A stretch of 64,000 bases of DNA from Elizabethkingia argenteiflava (GCF_009904105.1 NZ_JAAABJ010000509.1:1-64000), one strand, 5' to 3'. Shown: positions 1-8,622, counted from the first letter of the stretch. Numbers and translations: made by a program. Notes: generated by a model from the letters alone, not told the origin.

Positions 1-2
1 CC

Positions 3-116
3 TTTTCATGGTTTGATAATGATAGAAGGCTTTGCAGGAATTATCAACTCTTACATGAATCCTCCGAAAATATGACCAAATTATCTGCTATAAAATTATT
101 AATCAATAAAATTTAA
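3..116 (+). mobile_element. 3' end of an IS5-like transposase gene (cut by window edge)
   Basis: An open frame enters from the left edge and stops at TAA 114-116, giving 37 C-terminal residues. It reads F-S-W-F-D-N-D-R-R-L-C-R-N-Y and ends K-L-S-A-I-K-L-L-I-N-K-I. The pattern (E/R)-x-F-x-W-x-x-x-x-R-R-L-x-x-x-Y followed by an A-x-I-x-L-L helix is the usual C-terminus of IS5-family DDE transposases, just after the catalytic Glu. The rest of the element lies outside the window, so its intactness cannot be judged. No terminal inverted repeat can be assigned from this side alone. The family call rests on recall of this motif, not on a search. Confidence 0.6.
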
Positions 117-685
117 ACAGGATCTTATAAACTTGAGTTCTCGATATAAAATATCATCCCTAAATACTATTTTTCCAAAATTAAAAAGCATCCAATATTC
201 TCCTTCTTTAGAATGACTTTTAATTTTTTTTAAAACCATTTAATTCTCTTTTTAACAACAATAACCGTAATTTACATAAAAGTTTTATAAGAAGTACATT
301 AGTCTTCCCAAATGATGCTCAAAGCCTTTCCTTTGTAGGGAATACAGTGCTCATAAAACCGTCTATTGACATCCTCTTTTTTTACATAGCAAAACCAATC
401 CATAGCCCAAACTTGCATTCAACAGTAAAATATTCACTCTTATGAAGATCATCAGAATAGACAATAAAAGCATCAACCACCTCTCGCTATCTGCATTAGT
501 TTGTGTAATACATTTATTTTATTCTAAATTCACGATTATCCTTCTACTTTTAAGTCGTCATACCTATGTCTACAGATTTATACCTACCATTATTTCTATA
601 AACAATATGGAATGCAAGATGCCAACTTAGTATTTGCAAAGTAAATCATCCTCATTATAGATTTTAGCAAATGGCGTATATGTTG
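117..685. other. AT-rich region without a supported gene
   Basis: Apart from the possible small minus-strand frame at 299-418, nothing convincing is seen here. A plus-strand frame at 442-630 has composition typical of translated AT-rich spacer and no promoter or homology pattern. The region probably holds flanking DNA of the transposon and the upstream region of pruA. Confidence 0.5.
299..418 (-). other. possible 39-codon small gene or gene remnant
   Basis: On the minus strand an ATG at 418 opens 39 codons ending in TAA at 299-301. The composition is protein-like (W, C, Y, K and E spread evenly; it ends S-I-I-W-E-D), unlike the surrounding AT-rich DNA. A TGA directly precedes the ATG, so it is either a complete tiny gene or the tail of a decayed one. 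I do not recognise it. The neighbouring transposase end makes a remnant more likely. Confidence 0.2.
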
Positions 686-693
686 TAGATTTG
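686..693 (+). promoter_or_regulatory. putative -7 box of the pruA promoter
   Basis: TAGATTTG fits the Bacteroidota -7 consensus TAnnTTTG and lies 22 bp before the pruA ATG, which would give a very short leader. No clear TTTG -33 element is seen about 20 bp upstream. Confidence 0.4.
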
Positions 694-715
694 TGAAAAC
701 AAACCTATAAAAACT

Positions 716-2344
716 ATGTCAAAAGCAATCTCTCAAGTGCCTTTTGCACAAAATGAACCGATAAAAACTTACGCTCCAGGTTCTGAAGAAGTAACCAAGC
801 TCATCAATACTTATAAAAAAATGTATGCTGAGAAATTGGAAATTCCCATGATTATTGGAGGGAAAAATATCACAACAGGGGAAAAGATCAACATATATCC
901 TCCCCACGATCACCAACACCAGGTAGGCTACTATCACAAAGGGGGGATAAAACATGTGGACGATGCAATCCATACGGCCTTACATGCTAAAAAACAATGG
1001 AATGAACTGGGATGGGAACACCGCGCTGCTATTTTCTTAAAAGCCGCAGATCTTATTGCGGGTCCTTACCGAGACAGAATCAATGCTGCTACCATGATTG
1101 CTCAGTCGAAGAATGTGCATCAAGCAGAAATTGATTCTGCCTGTGAGTTAATTGACTTTTTACGTTTCAACGTGGAGTTTATGTCGGAACTTTATGCAGA
1201 GCAACCTGTTTCTGATGCAGGTATATGGAATAGATCGGAGTACCGAGCTTTAGAAGGTTTCTGTTTTGCAGTAACCCCTTTTAACTTTACAGCAATATCG
1301 GCTAATTTACCCGCTTGTATGGCTATGATGGGCAATGTAGTCGTCTGGAAACCTTCTGATAAACAGATTTATTCTGCCCATGTGATTATGGAAGTATTTA
1401 AAGAAGCCGGACTTCCGGATGGTGTCATCAACATGATTTTTACCGATGGTCAAGAAACTGCAGAAAGAGTATTGTCACACCCTGATTTTGCAGGATTACA
1501 TTTTACAGGTTCTACAAATGTATTCCAAGGAATGTGGAAGATGATCGGAGATAATATCCATCGCTACAAATCTTATCCAAGAATCGTAGGAGAAACCGGA
1601 GGAAAAGACTTTGTTATCGCCCATCCTTCTGCAGATATCCAGGCTTTGGCCACAGCCTTGGTACGCGGTGCCTATGAATATCAGGGACAAAAATGCTCCG
1701 CAGCATCCAGGGCTTATATTCCAAAATCTATCTGGTACGCTGTAAAAGAAGATATGGAAAAACAAATGAAGAGTATTAAGATAGGCTCCCCTGAAGATCC
1801 AGCCCACTTTATAAATGCCGTGATCGATAAAAACGCATTTGAAAAATGTAAAACCTATATTGATAGGGCTCAAAAAGCAGAAGATGCAAAAGTGATTATC
1901 GGCGGACAATACGACGATCGAAAAGGTTACTTTGTACACCCCACTGTTATTGAAACCACCAATCCTCACTATGAAAGTCTTGAACAGGAAATATTTGGCC
2001 CGATTCTAAGTGTTTATGTGTATGAAGATGACCAATGGGAAGAGACGCTACAATTAGTCGACAATACCTCCCCTTACTCACTCACGGGCTCCATATTCTC
2101 TCAAGATCGTTATGCGATTAATGAAGCGTATAAAGCCTTAGAAAATGCCGCCGGCAACTTCTATATCAACGACAAACCTACGGGCGCTGTAGTGGGACAA
2201 CAACCCTTTGGAGGCGGTAGAGCTTCGGGTACAAACGATAAAGCGGGCTCTAAGATGAACTTGCTCCGCTGGATATCGGCAAGGAGTATTAAAGAAACTT
2301 TTGTCCCAGCCAAAGATTATAAATATCCCTATTTAGGATTGTAA
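716..2344 (+). CDS. pruA: L-glutamate gamma-semialdehyde dehydrogenase (P5C dehydrogenase)
   Basis: It oxidises L-glutamate gamma-semialdehyde (open form of pyrroline-5-carboxylate) to glutamate with NAD+, the second step of proline catabolism, in the cytoplasm. The 542 residues form one aldehyde dehydrogenase domain. The general-base Glu is in G-E-T-G-G-K (about E293) and the nucleophile Cys in G-Q-K-C-S-A (about C327). P-F-G-G-G near the C-terminus is the usual ALDH closing motif. The length fits a monofunctional PruA and there is no PutA-type proline dehydrogenase domain. The ATG at 716 follows a good -7 box. A strong terminator follows and an Lrp/AsnC regulator gene faces it, suggesting amino-acid-responsive control. 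No proline dehydrogenase gene lies in the window. Confidence 0.95.
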   Translation: MSKAISQVPFAQNEPIKTYAPGSEEVTKLINTYKKMYAEKLEIPMIIGGKNITTGEKINIYPPHDHQHQVGYYHKGGIKHVDDAIHTALHAKKQWNELGWEHRAAIFLKAADLIAGPYRDRINAATMIAQSKNVHQAEIDSACELIDFLRFNVEFMSELYAEQPVSDAGIWNRSEYRALEGFCFAVTPFNFTAISANLPACMAMMGNVVVWKPSDKQIYSAHVIMEVFKEAGLPDGVINMIFTDGQETAERVLSHPDFAGLHFTGSTNVFQGMWKMIGDNIHRYKSYPRIVGETGGKDFVIAHPSADIQALATALVRGAYEYQGQKCSAASRAYIPKSIWYAVKEDMEKQMKSIKIGSPEDPAHFINAVIDKNAFEKCKTYIDRAQKAEDAKVIIGGQYDDRKGYFVHPTVIETTNPHYESLEQEIFGPILSVYVYEDDQWEETLQLVDNTSPYSLTGSIFSQDRYAINEAYKALENAAGNFYINDKPTGAVVGQQPFGGGRASGTNDKAGSKMNLLRWISARSIKETFVPAKDYKYPYLGL

Positions 2345-2349
2345 CATAC

Positions 2350-2373
2350 AGCCCCGGAATCCGGGGCTTTTTT
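2350..2373. terminator. rho-independent terminator between pruA and the Lrp gene
   Basis: An 8-bp GC-rich stem (AGCCCCGG at 2350-2357, CCGGGGCT at 2361-2368) closes a 3-nt loop and is followed by a T run on the plus strand. It starts 6 bp after the pruA stop and may serve both convergent genes. Confidence 0.85.
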
Positions 2374-2391
2374 CCCTCCCTATGTAGCTAA

Positions 2392-2859
2392 TCAATGTGA
2401 TACATGGACACCGTAAGTATTTTTCATCTCTGCCATCACAAAAGTACTATGGGTACTTCCTATACTGGGCAAAGAGCCCAATCGATTAAAGACAAAATCC
2501 TGATAATGCTTCATGTCTCGGGCATAAACCTTAAGCAGAAAATCGTAATCGCCAGAGACATTATAGCACTCTACTACTTCATCAATACTAAGGATATCTT
2601 CCACAAATTTATGACCTATATTACGATCGTGTTGCTTTAGCCGCACATTGCAGAAGACAATAAAGCCTTGATTGAGCTTCTCTGCATCCAATAAGGCGAT
2701 ATACTTTTTTATATATCCTTCTTTTTCCAGACGCTTAATCCTTTCAAATACAGGGGATGGCGATAAATTCACCTGGGCTGCCAGCTCTTTTATGGTGAGT
2801 TTAGAATTGTTATGAAGTATTTTAAGCAACAGCATATCTGTTTCATCCAGTGGTAACAT
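2392..2859 (-). CDS. Lrp/AsnC-family transcriptional regulator
   Basis: A 155-residue DNA-binding regulator with an N-terminal AsnC-type helix-turn-helix (about 5-60; L-D-E-T-D near the start, then L-S-P-S-P-V-F-E-R-I-K-R-L-E recognition region). A C-terminal RAM ligand-binding domain follows (about 65-150; V-S-G-D-Y-D-F-L-L-K-V motif). Lrp-family proteins form dimers and octamers and respond to amino acids. It is convergent with pruA and divergent from metE, so proline/glutamate catabolism and methionine synthesis are plausible targets. An Lrp-like 15-bp palindrome lies 41 bp upstream of its start, suggesting autoregulation. The effector amino acid cannot be told from sequence. Confidence 0.9.
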   Translation of the reverse strand: MLPLDETDMLLLKILHNNSKLTIKELAAQVNLSPSPVFERIKRLEKEGYIKKYIALLDAEKLNQGFIVFCNVRLKQHDRNIGHKFVEDILSIDEVVECYNVSGDYDFLLKVYARDMKHYQDFVFNRLGSLPSIGSTHSTFVMAEMKNTYGVHVSH

Positions 2860-2899
2860 AGAATAATTTTTGGTTAAAGATACAATATTAAAAAAACAA

Positions 2900-2914
2900 C
2901 AGAATAATATTCTG
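2900..2914. promoter_or_regulatory. Lrp-type palindromic operator candidate
   Basis: CAGAATAATATTCTG is a perfect 15-bp palindrome. It matches 14 of 15 positions of the E. coli Lrp consensus YAGHAWATTWTDCTR as I recall it. It lies between the divergent Lrp/AsnC gene and metE, close to the regulator start, where autoregulatory sites of this family usually occur. Confidence 0.5.
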
Positions 2915-2983
2915 AAATATACTATTATATATTTTTTTATACTGAATTAACAAGGTATTAGTGGTGAAATAAATGGTCTAAAG

Positions 2984-2991
2984 TAATTTTG
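2984..2991 (+). promoter_or_regulatory. putative -7 box of the metE promoter
   Basis: TAATTTTG matches TAnnTTTG exactly. A start site about 7 bp downstream (near 2998) would place the 5' end at the first base of the structured leader. The -33 element is weak (TTAG at 2958-2961). Confidence 0.45.
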
Positions 2992-2997
2992 TAGGAA

Positions 2998-3239
2998 TAA
3001 AAACAGTCTACATGAGATAGCCCATCCACAACAAATAAAGAAGCTCTCTTTAGGGAGCCATCAAAAAGGCAATGTTTCAACTGTTTTTATACATCTTATT
3101 GATGTATAAAACAAAAATCTAGAAAATAATTTTTATGCATAAAAAATAAGACCTTAACGAAAACCTCTGTATAAAATAAATATAGAAGCAAGCAAGACTT
3201 GAAAAATAAAATATAGAATTACAACTAAAATATGATAAT
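2998..3239 (+). promoter_or_regulatory. long structured metE leader, riboswitch-like, class unknown
   Basis: The roughly 240-nt leader can form a 9-bp outer helix (AAAAACAGT 2999-3007 with ACTGTTTTT 3080-3088) enclosing a 6-bp hairpin with a TTTA loop (GCTCTC/GGGAGC, about 3043-3058). Next comes an 11-bp perfect hairpin (TTTTATACATC 3085-3095 with GATGTATAAAA 3101-3111). The outer helix and the second hairpin share 3085-3088, so they compete. This is the geometry of a ligand-controlled switch. I could not match it to SAM-I, SAM-II or cobalamin consensus elements. The pairing is visible; the function is inference. Confidence 0.35.
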
Positions 3240-5558
3240 ATGCAAACACACAATTTGGGCTATCCACGTATCGGAAAAAAACGAGAGTTAAAAAAAGCCT
3301 GCGAACAGTATTGGTCTGGTAAAATTATACAAGAAGAATTACTAAATGTGAGCCGGGAAATTATTAATGAAAATTTAAAGCTCCAGCAAGAGGCCGGTAT
3401 CGAACTGATTCCGGTCAACGATTTTTCTTTTTACGATCACGTACTGGACATGGCGTTAACTTTAGGAGCCATACCTCCTCGCTATCACCAGGTGATACTC
3501 AACAAATCCAATAACGAACTGGATCTTTATTTCGCAATGGCAAGAGGATACCAAAAAGAGGGTCTGGATATTACGGCTATGGAAATGACCAAATGGTTTG
3601 ACACCAATTACCATTATATTGTTCCTGAATTTTATAAAGATCAAAAATTCAAATTATTTTCTAACAAAATATTCAATGAATTCATCGGGGCAAAACAGAT
3701 TGGTATATCTGCAAAACCCGTATTAATAGGCCCTATTTCCTTTTTATTATTAGGAAAAGAAAAAGAAGAGGGATTCAATAAACTCGACCTTATCGATGAC
3801 CTACTACCGGTATATTTGGATATATTAAAAACCTTAGCTTCTCACGGCGCCGAATACATACAATTTGATGAGCCTTTTTTAGCTTTAGATCTATCCGATA
3901 AGGCTAAAGCGGCATACAGTAAAACTTATGCGCTTATTCGAAAGGAAATTCCGAAACTTAAAATTATTCTCACTACCTATTTTGAGGAAATAGGAGACAA
4001 CCTTCCCCAAGCTTTATCCCTACCCGTAGATACACTCCATGTAGATCTAGTAAGAAAACCTGAGCAACTGGACCATATTCTGGAGAATATTCCCTCTAAT
4101 CTTAAGCTCTCCTTAGGAGTAGTCGATGGTAGAAACATTTGGAAAAATGACTTAGAAGAAAGCCTGCACTTTATTCAAAAAGCAATAGAAAAAATAGGCA
4201 CTGACCGCATTCTAATTGCACCTTCTTGTTCCTTACTTCACGTTCCTTATGATTTAGATTTAGAAACCAAAGAAGAAAGCTTACCTTCAGAGATTAAACA
4301 ATGGCTGGCTTTTGCAAAACAGAAAATTAAGGAGGTAGCCCTGATAAAAGAACTGGCCTCGGAAAAGCCTTCTGCCTCATGCTTAGAGGATTTTGAAGCT
4401 AACAAACGAGCTATCGCAACAAAGAAAACCTCACCTTTAATCCACGATACCCAAGTTCAGCAGCAGATGAATAGTCTTACCCAAATCCCTGTATCTCGTA
4501 ATGCTGCATTTGCTGAACGTAAAATACTACAACAAGAAATACTTAAATTACCTCTATTTCCTACCACCACTATAGGCTCCTTTCCGCAGACCAAAGAAAT
4601 AAGAAACTGGAGAGCCCAGTTTAAAAAAGGATTGATCTCGCCTGAGCGCTATACCCAATTATTGAAAGAAGAAACCAAAAATACCATACAACGCCAGGAA
4701 GAAATAGGTATAGATGTATTGGTTCATGGGGAATTTGAACGAAATGATATGGTAGAATACTTTGGAGAACAGCTAAAGGGATTTGCTTTTACCGAGAACG
4801 GATGGGTACAAAGCTATGGCAGCCGCTGTGTAAAACCCCCCGTCATTTATGGGGACGTTTCACGTCCTAAGCCGCTTACTGTATTTTGGTCCCAGTATGC
4901 TCAATCCCTCACCTCTCGATGGGTAAAAGGAATGTTAACGGGACCCGTTACCATTTTACAATGGAGTTTTGTTAGAAACGACCAGGAACGAAAAGATACC
5001 GCCAATCAGATCGCTTTGGCGATACGTGAAGAAGTTTTGGATCTTGAAAAAGCAGGTATCAGAATTATTCAAATAGACGAGCCCGCCATTCGAGAAGGTC
5101 TTCCTTTAAGAAAAAAAGATGCTGCTAGCTACCTGGAATGGGCAGTATTGGCCTTCCGCATCGCTTCTTCTTCGGTAAGGAATGAAACTCAGATTCATAC
5201 GCATATGTGCTATTCGGAATTTAACGATATTATTCATCATATTGCCGAAATGGATGCCGATGTCATTACCATAGAATGCTCTCGTTCTCAGATGGAATTA
5301 TTGGATGCTTTTGCTGATTTCCATTATCCTAATGATATTGGCCCTGGTGTATACGATATCCATGCTCCGAGGATCCCTTCGAAAGAAGAAATGGTAAGAC
5401 TTTTGGAGAAAGCTGCTCAGGTAATTCCTGCAAATCAGTTGTGGGTAAATCCGGACTGTGGTTTAAAAACCAGGGGATGGTCTGAAACCGAGCAAGCTTT
5501 AAACGCTATGGTAAGCGCTGCAAAAGAATTACAACAAAAAGAACTGGCTCAAAAATAA
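3240..5558 (+). CDS. metE: cobalamin-independent methionine synthase
   Basis: It transfers a methyl group from 5-methyltetrahydropteroyl-triglutamate to homocysteine, the last step of methionine synthesis, in the cytoplasm. The 772 residues comprise the N-terminal MetE domain (from G-Y-P-R-I-G) and the catalytic C-terminal domain beginning around T-T-T-I-G-S-F-P-Q. All four zinc ligands of the E. coli enzyme have counterparts at matching spacing: H655, C657, E679 and C740. I-D-E-P-A-I-R-E-G is the substrate loop. The gene stands alone behind a long structured leader, fitting regulation by methionine metabolites. No terminator is obvious before the next gene, which has its own promoter-like box. 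Confidence 0.96.
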   Translation: MQTHNLGYPRIGKKRELKKACEQYWSGKIIQEELLNVSREIINENLKLQQEAGIELIPVNDFSFYDHVLDMALTLGAIPPRYHQVILNKSNNELDLYFAMARGYQKEGLDITAMEMTKWFDTNYHYIVPEFYKDQKFKLFSNKIFNEFIGAKQIGISAKPVLIGPISFLLLGKEKEEGFNKLDLIDDLLPVYLDILKTLASHGAEYIQFDEPFLALDLSDKAKAAYSKTYALIRKEIPKLKIILTTYFEEIGDNLPQALSLPVDTLHVDLVRKPEQLDHILENIPSNLKLSLGVVDGRNIWKNDLEESLHFIQKAIEKIGTDRILIAPSCSLLHVPYDLDLETKEESLPSEIKQWLAFAKQKIKEVALIKELASEKPSASCLEDFEANKRAIATKKTSPLIHDTQVQQQMNSLTQIPVSRNAAFAERKILQQEILKLPLFPTTTIGSFPQTKEIRNWRAQFKKGLISPERYTQLLKEETKNTIQRQEEIGIDVLVHGEFERNDMVEYFGEQLKGFAFTENGWVQSYGSRCVKPPVIYGDVSRPKPLTVFWSQYAQSLTSRWVKGMLTGPVTILQWSFVRNDQERKDTANQIALAIREEVLDLEKAGIRIIQIDEPAIREGLPLRKKDAASYLEWAVLAFRIASSSVRNETQIHTHMCYSEFNDIIHHIAEMDADVITIECSRSQMELLDAFADFHYPNDIGPGVYDIHAPRIPSKEEMVRLLEKAAQVIPANQLWVNPDCGLKTRGWSETEQALNAMVSAAKELQQKELAQK

Positions 5559-5600
5559 TTTTTTAATGATCTAAAGTAGGAATATTGGCTGAGATTGTAT

Positions 5601-5608
5601 TATGTTTG
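5601..5608 (+). promoter_or_regulatory. putative -7 box upstream of the thioredoxin-like gene
   Basis: TATGTTTG matches TAnnTTTG and lies 19 bp before the ATG at 5628. No -33 element is clear. Confidence 0.35.
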
Positions 5609-5627
5609 CTTAGATTAAAGATTAAAG

Positions 5628-6803
5628 ATGAAGAAATCAATCCTTCCAATATTTCTATTTCTAGGAATATGGGCTTTTTCCCAAACGGGAATTCAGTTTG
5701 AAGAAAGCAACTTTGGGCAACTCCTAGAAAAAGCTAAAAACCAAAATAAACTCCTATTTTTAGATGCCTATGCTAGTTGGTGTGGGCCTTGCAAATTGAT
5801 GGAAAAAAATATTTTTAGCCTTCCTGAGATAGGAGAATATTACAACCAGCATTTTGTAAATGCAAAAATAGATATGCAGAAAGGGGAAGGAATAGAAATT
5901 GCTAAAAAATATGGAGTAAAGGCTTTTCCCTCTTATTTATTTATCAATGGAGACGGAGAAGTCATACACCGTGTAGTCGGCTATACTGAGGCGGAAGAGT
6001 TTATACAAACCGCTAAAGATGCTGAAGATCCCAACTGCAATATTAAAGCACTAAAAGAGAAATTTGAAAAAGGAGAGACCAGCCCTCAGTTTCTAAAGAA
6101 ACTGGCAATACACACCCTTTATCAGGATGCCAACTTTTCAGGGCAAGTGGTACAAAAATATTTTGAAACAAAGCCCAATACAGATTTTACCCAAGAAGAT
6201 CTCCAGCTACTGCTAACGGGACTACTAACGAGTGAAAATCCCAAGTATAAAATTTTTAAATCGCAAAAAAAACATATTTTAAAATTCTTACCTCCTGCTC
6301 AATACGAAGTGCTAGACACCCAGATCAAAATGAATGATATTCTAAAAAAAACTTATAATAAAGAAACAAAAACCCTGGATACTAACTATTTTTTATCTGA
6401 AATCGAGAAAATACTAGGAAAGGAGCAAGCAGAAAAAGCCTTACAAAAGGTAAGACTTGATTATTCCTTAAAAAATGGAGATTATCCAACTTACGAAAAG
6501 TTAACTTTGGAGCAGTATAAAAATTTTTCACAAAAAAGTGCAAATGAACTCAACAACGTAGCTTGGAATTTTTTCAAAAAAATTGAGAATAAAAAATCTT
6601 TACAAACGGCTATATTATGGGCGCAAGAATCCGTCAAAAAAAATGAAACCTTTGCGAATACGGATACTTTAGCACAATTATATTATAAAATCGGCGATAA
6701 AAAAAATGCACAATTATGGGCACAAAAGTCAATTGATCTGGCTAAAAAAGCAGACCAGGACTACACGGAAACCCAAAAAATACTGAACGATGAAAAAAAA
6801 TAA
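5628..6803 (+). CDS. secreted thioredoxin-fold protein with a helical C-terminal region
   Basis: An N-terminal signal peptide (about 1-18) sends this 391-residue protein to the periplasm. A thioredoxin-like domain follows (about 25-130) with the redox motif W-C-G-P-C at C52 and C55, and a cis-Pro loop K-A-F-P-S-Y. Residues 140-391 are helical and lysine-rich, ending in TPR-like segments (A-W-N-F-F-K-K, T-L-A-Q-L-Y-Y-K-I-G-D-K-K-N-A-Q-L-W-A-Q). Such proteins reduce or isomerise disulfides in envelope proteins. The specific client is unknown. Its upstream box suggests independent transcription from metE. Confidence 0.8.
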   Translation: MKKSILPIFLFLGIWAFSQTGIQFEESNFGQLLEKAKNQNKLLFLDAYASWCGPCKLMEKNIFSLPEIGEYYNQHFVNAKIDMQKGEGIEIAKKYGVKAFPSYLFINGDGEVIHRVVGYTEAEEFIQTAKDAEDPNCNIKALKEKFEKGETSPQFLKKLAIHTLYQDANFSGQVVQKYFETKPNTDFTQEDLQLLLTGLLTSENPKYKIFKSQKKHILKFLPPAQYEVLDTQIKMNDILKKTYNKETKTLDTNYFLSEIEKILGKEQAEKALQKVRLDYSLKNGDYPTYEKLTLEQYKNFSQKSANELNNVAWNFFKKIENKKSLQTAILWAQESVKKNETFANTDTLAQLYYKIGDKKNAQLWAQKSIDLAKKADQDYTETQKILNDEKK

Positions 6804-6896
6804 ATTTTAATATTGTTAATTTCATAATAAAAATACGCCCTTCTCGTTTTTATATAAAAATATAAATTTTACCCCTTTCTTATCGAAAACTGAATT

Positions 6897-7463
6897 ATGA
6901 AAAAAAAATTCTTGCTGTTTACCCTGATGGTAGGCTTAAACGTGATGTATGCTCAGGAATATAAAAAACAAATCAAAGGAAACTTACTCTTCTTCCCTGT
7001 CCACATATTTAATATAGGATATGAACAAGTTTTTAATAAACACTGGACTGGCCAAACTGATATTTTAATTTCTCCTTGGAAATCCTTCTACGGCAGGCAT
7101 ATGCTGATGTATATGGGGCATTTAGAAGCCCGTTACTACTTTAGACAGGCTCTGGAGAAATGGTATGTCGGCTCAAATATAGGCGTATCAATATACGATT
7201 TACAAAAAATGAGATATTGGAATTCCGATAAATACCAAGAAGGATTTGCTGTTATGCTGGGCTGCAGCATAGGCTACCAAATAAAACTTACTGAAAGATG
7301 GAATATCGATCTTTATGCTGGTGGTGGAAATGTCCAAAGCTTCTACCATGGGTGGTATAAAAACAAATACCCCAAACAGCGATATGACTCCGCACGTGCA
7401 TGGAATAAAAGTGGAGAGTGGATGCCTTTCAGAGGAGGAGCCATGTTATCTTATAAATTTTAG
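6897..7463 (+). CDS. DUF3575-like small envelope/outer-membrane protein
   Basis: 188 residues with a signal peptide (cleavage likely after M-Y-A-Q). The body has alternating aromatic and polar residues typical of a small beta-barrel: K-G-N-L-L-F-F-P near the start, then N-I-G-Y-E-Q-V-F, L-E-A-R-Y-Y-F, W-Y-V-G-S-N-I-G-V and a C-terminal Y-K-F. This resembles Bacteroidota DUF3575 proteins, whose role is not well defined. The next gene begins 2 bp after its stop, so the two are co-transcribed. Confidence 0.6.
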   Translation: MKKKFLLFTLMVGLNVMYAQEYKKQIKGNLLFFPVHIFNIGYEQVFNKHWTGQTDILISPWKSFYGRHMLMYMGHLEARYYFRQALEKWYVGSNIGVSIYDLQKMRYWNSDKYQEGFAVMLGCSIGYQIKLTERWNIDLYAGGGNVQSFYHGWYKNKYPKQRYDSARAWNKSGEWMPFRGGAMLSYKF

Positions 7464-7465
7464 AA

Positions 7466-7678
7466 ATGCCATTGTTTAAAAATCCTAAATACTACATTCT
7501 GATCCTACTTACCTTTGTAGTCGTTTTTTTAATGGGCTATATAGGAAATGATGAACCTGATAAATTATCAAGAATTTTAATGAATGCGGTAGCTGGTGCT
7601 GTGGGCATGGCTGTAGGCTTGTTGATCTATAAAAAAAGGGAAAATGGCGATCCGGATGACCATTCCCCTCTGGATTGA
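7466..7678 (+). CDS. small membrane protein of unknown function
   Basis: 70 residues with two hydrophobic segments (about 9-26 and 40-55), a Lys/Arg-rich link (Y-K-K-R-E) and an acidic tail (D-P-D-D). It starts 2 bp after the preceding barrel gene, which supports a real translated gene. I do not recognise a family. It probably sits in the inner membrane. Confidence 0.5.
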   Translation: MPLFKNPKYYILILLTFVVVFLMGYIGNDEPDKLSRILMNAVAGAVGMAVGLLIYKKRENGDPDDHSPLD

Positions 7679-7720
7679 TCATTTTTATTAACATTCAATA
7701 TAAAATCGTCTAACTTTCCT

Positions 7721-8617
7721 TCAATTAATGACATCATCACTCCAACTTGCATGTTTGGAGGGTGTCACACTATAACCTTTTTTTAAAATATAAACCCTGA
7801 TAAATTGAGCTCCAAAAAACATGATCATGCACGAATAATTAATCCACATCATAATGAGCACCACGGTGCCCGCGGCACCAAAGGTAGAGGTGGGTTTAAA
7901 CTTGTTAAAATAAATACTTAACAATATTTTTCCAAAAGTAAACAACACTGTAGTAAGAAATGCACCGTTGAATACAGGTTTCCACCCTATCTGTATATCG
8001 GGTAGCATCTTAAAAATAAGCGAAAATAAAATAAAAACCAATCCGAAACCAAAGATAAAATTGATTGCCTGTACCAAAATATAAGTCCCTAATCCAAAAT
8101 ACTGAGTAATCCAAGCATTGAGCAAACTAACCAGAGATGAGAGCAGCATGGTGATCATAAATAAAAAACCAATAATGAGAATCATCCCCAAGGAATTGAT
8201 TCTGTCCAGTAAAAACTTAATAAAAGCCTTTTTAGGAGAAGCTTTCACTCTCCACAGGGCATTTAAAGAATGTTGTAATTGAAAAAATAAAGTAGTAGAT
8301 CCAAAAATTAAAGAAGCTACCCCTACGATTTTCATAAAGATATTTTGTTTATCTATAGAAGCATTGGCAATTATATTTTCTATACTTTTAGCCGCCTCTA
8401 CCCCCATCATATCACTTACCTGCAAGCTAAGTTCACCTCGTGTGGCTTCTTCTCCAAAAAAATAGCCCACAACCCAAATAATGATCACCAAAAATCCAGG
8501 AATTGAAAAAATGGCATAATAGGCCAAACTTGCCGAATCTTTTGACGCAGAAGATTTGTTCCATTCGACACCTGCTTGTTTTAAGGTTTCTATCAAAAAT
8601 TTTATTTTCCTATACAT
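7721..8617 (-). CDS. YihY/BrkB-type inner-membrane protein
   Basis: 298 residues with about six membrane helices and the family pattern S-L-A-Y-Y-A-I-F-S-I-P-G near the N-terminus. A glycine-rich end, F-G-A-A-G-T-V-V-L-I-M-M-W-I-N-Y, is followed by a final F-F-G-A-Q-F. The family was once called ribonuclease BN, but that assignment was withdrawn; the function is unclear and a transporter role is often suggested. It starts 5 bp after tamL ends and so belongs to the tamB-tamL operon, pointing to an envelope role. Confidence 0.85.
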   Translation of the reverse strand: MYRKIKFLIETLKQAGVEWNKSSASKDSASLAYYAIFSIPGFLVIIIWVVGYFFGEEATRGELSLQVSDMMGVEAAKSIENIIANASIDKQNIFMKIVGVASLIFGSTTLFFQLQHSLNALWRVKASPKKAFIKFLLDRINSLGMILIIGFLFMITMLLSSLVSLLNAWITQYFGLGTYILVQAINFIFGFGLVFILFSLIFKMLPDIQIGWKPVFNGAFLTTVLFTFGKILLSIYFNKFKPTSTFGAAGTVVLIMMWINYSCMIMFFGAQFIRVYILKKGYSVTPSKHASWSDDVIN

Positions 8618-8622
8618 TTTCT

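Noticed and set aside
442-630. 62-codon plus-strand frame upstream of pruA
   Set aside because: Low-complexity AT-rich translation, no promoter box, no recognisable domain; better explained as spacer.
1496-1969. 157-codon frame antisense to pruA
   Set aside because: Lies entirely inside a strongly conserved gene on the other strand; its composition follows from pruA codon use.
2998-3120. SAM-I, SAM-II or cobalamin riboswitch before metE
   Set aside because: The conserved cores of these classes are not seen in the leader. The structure is reported only as an unassigned candidate.
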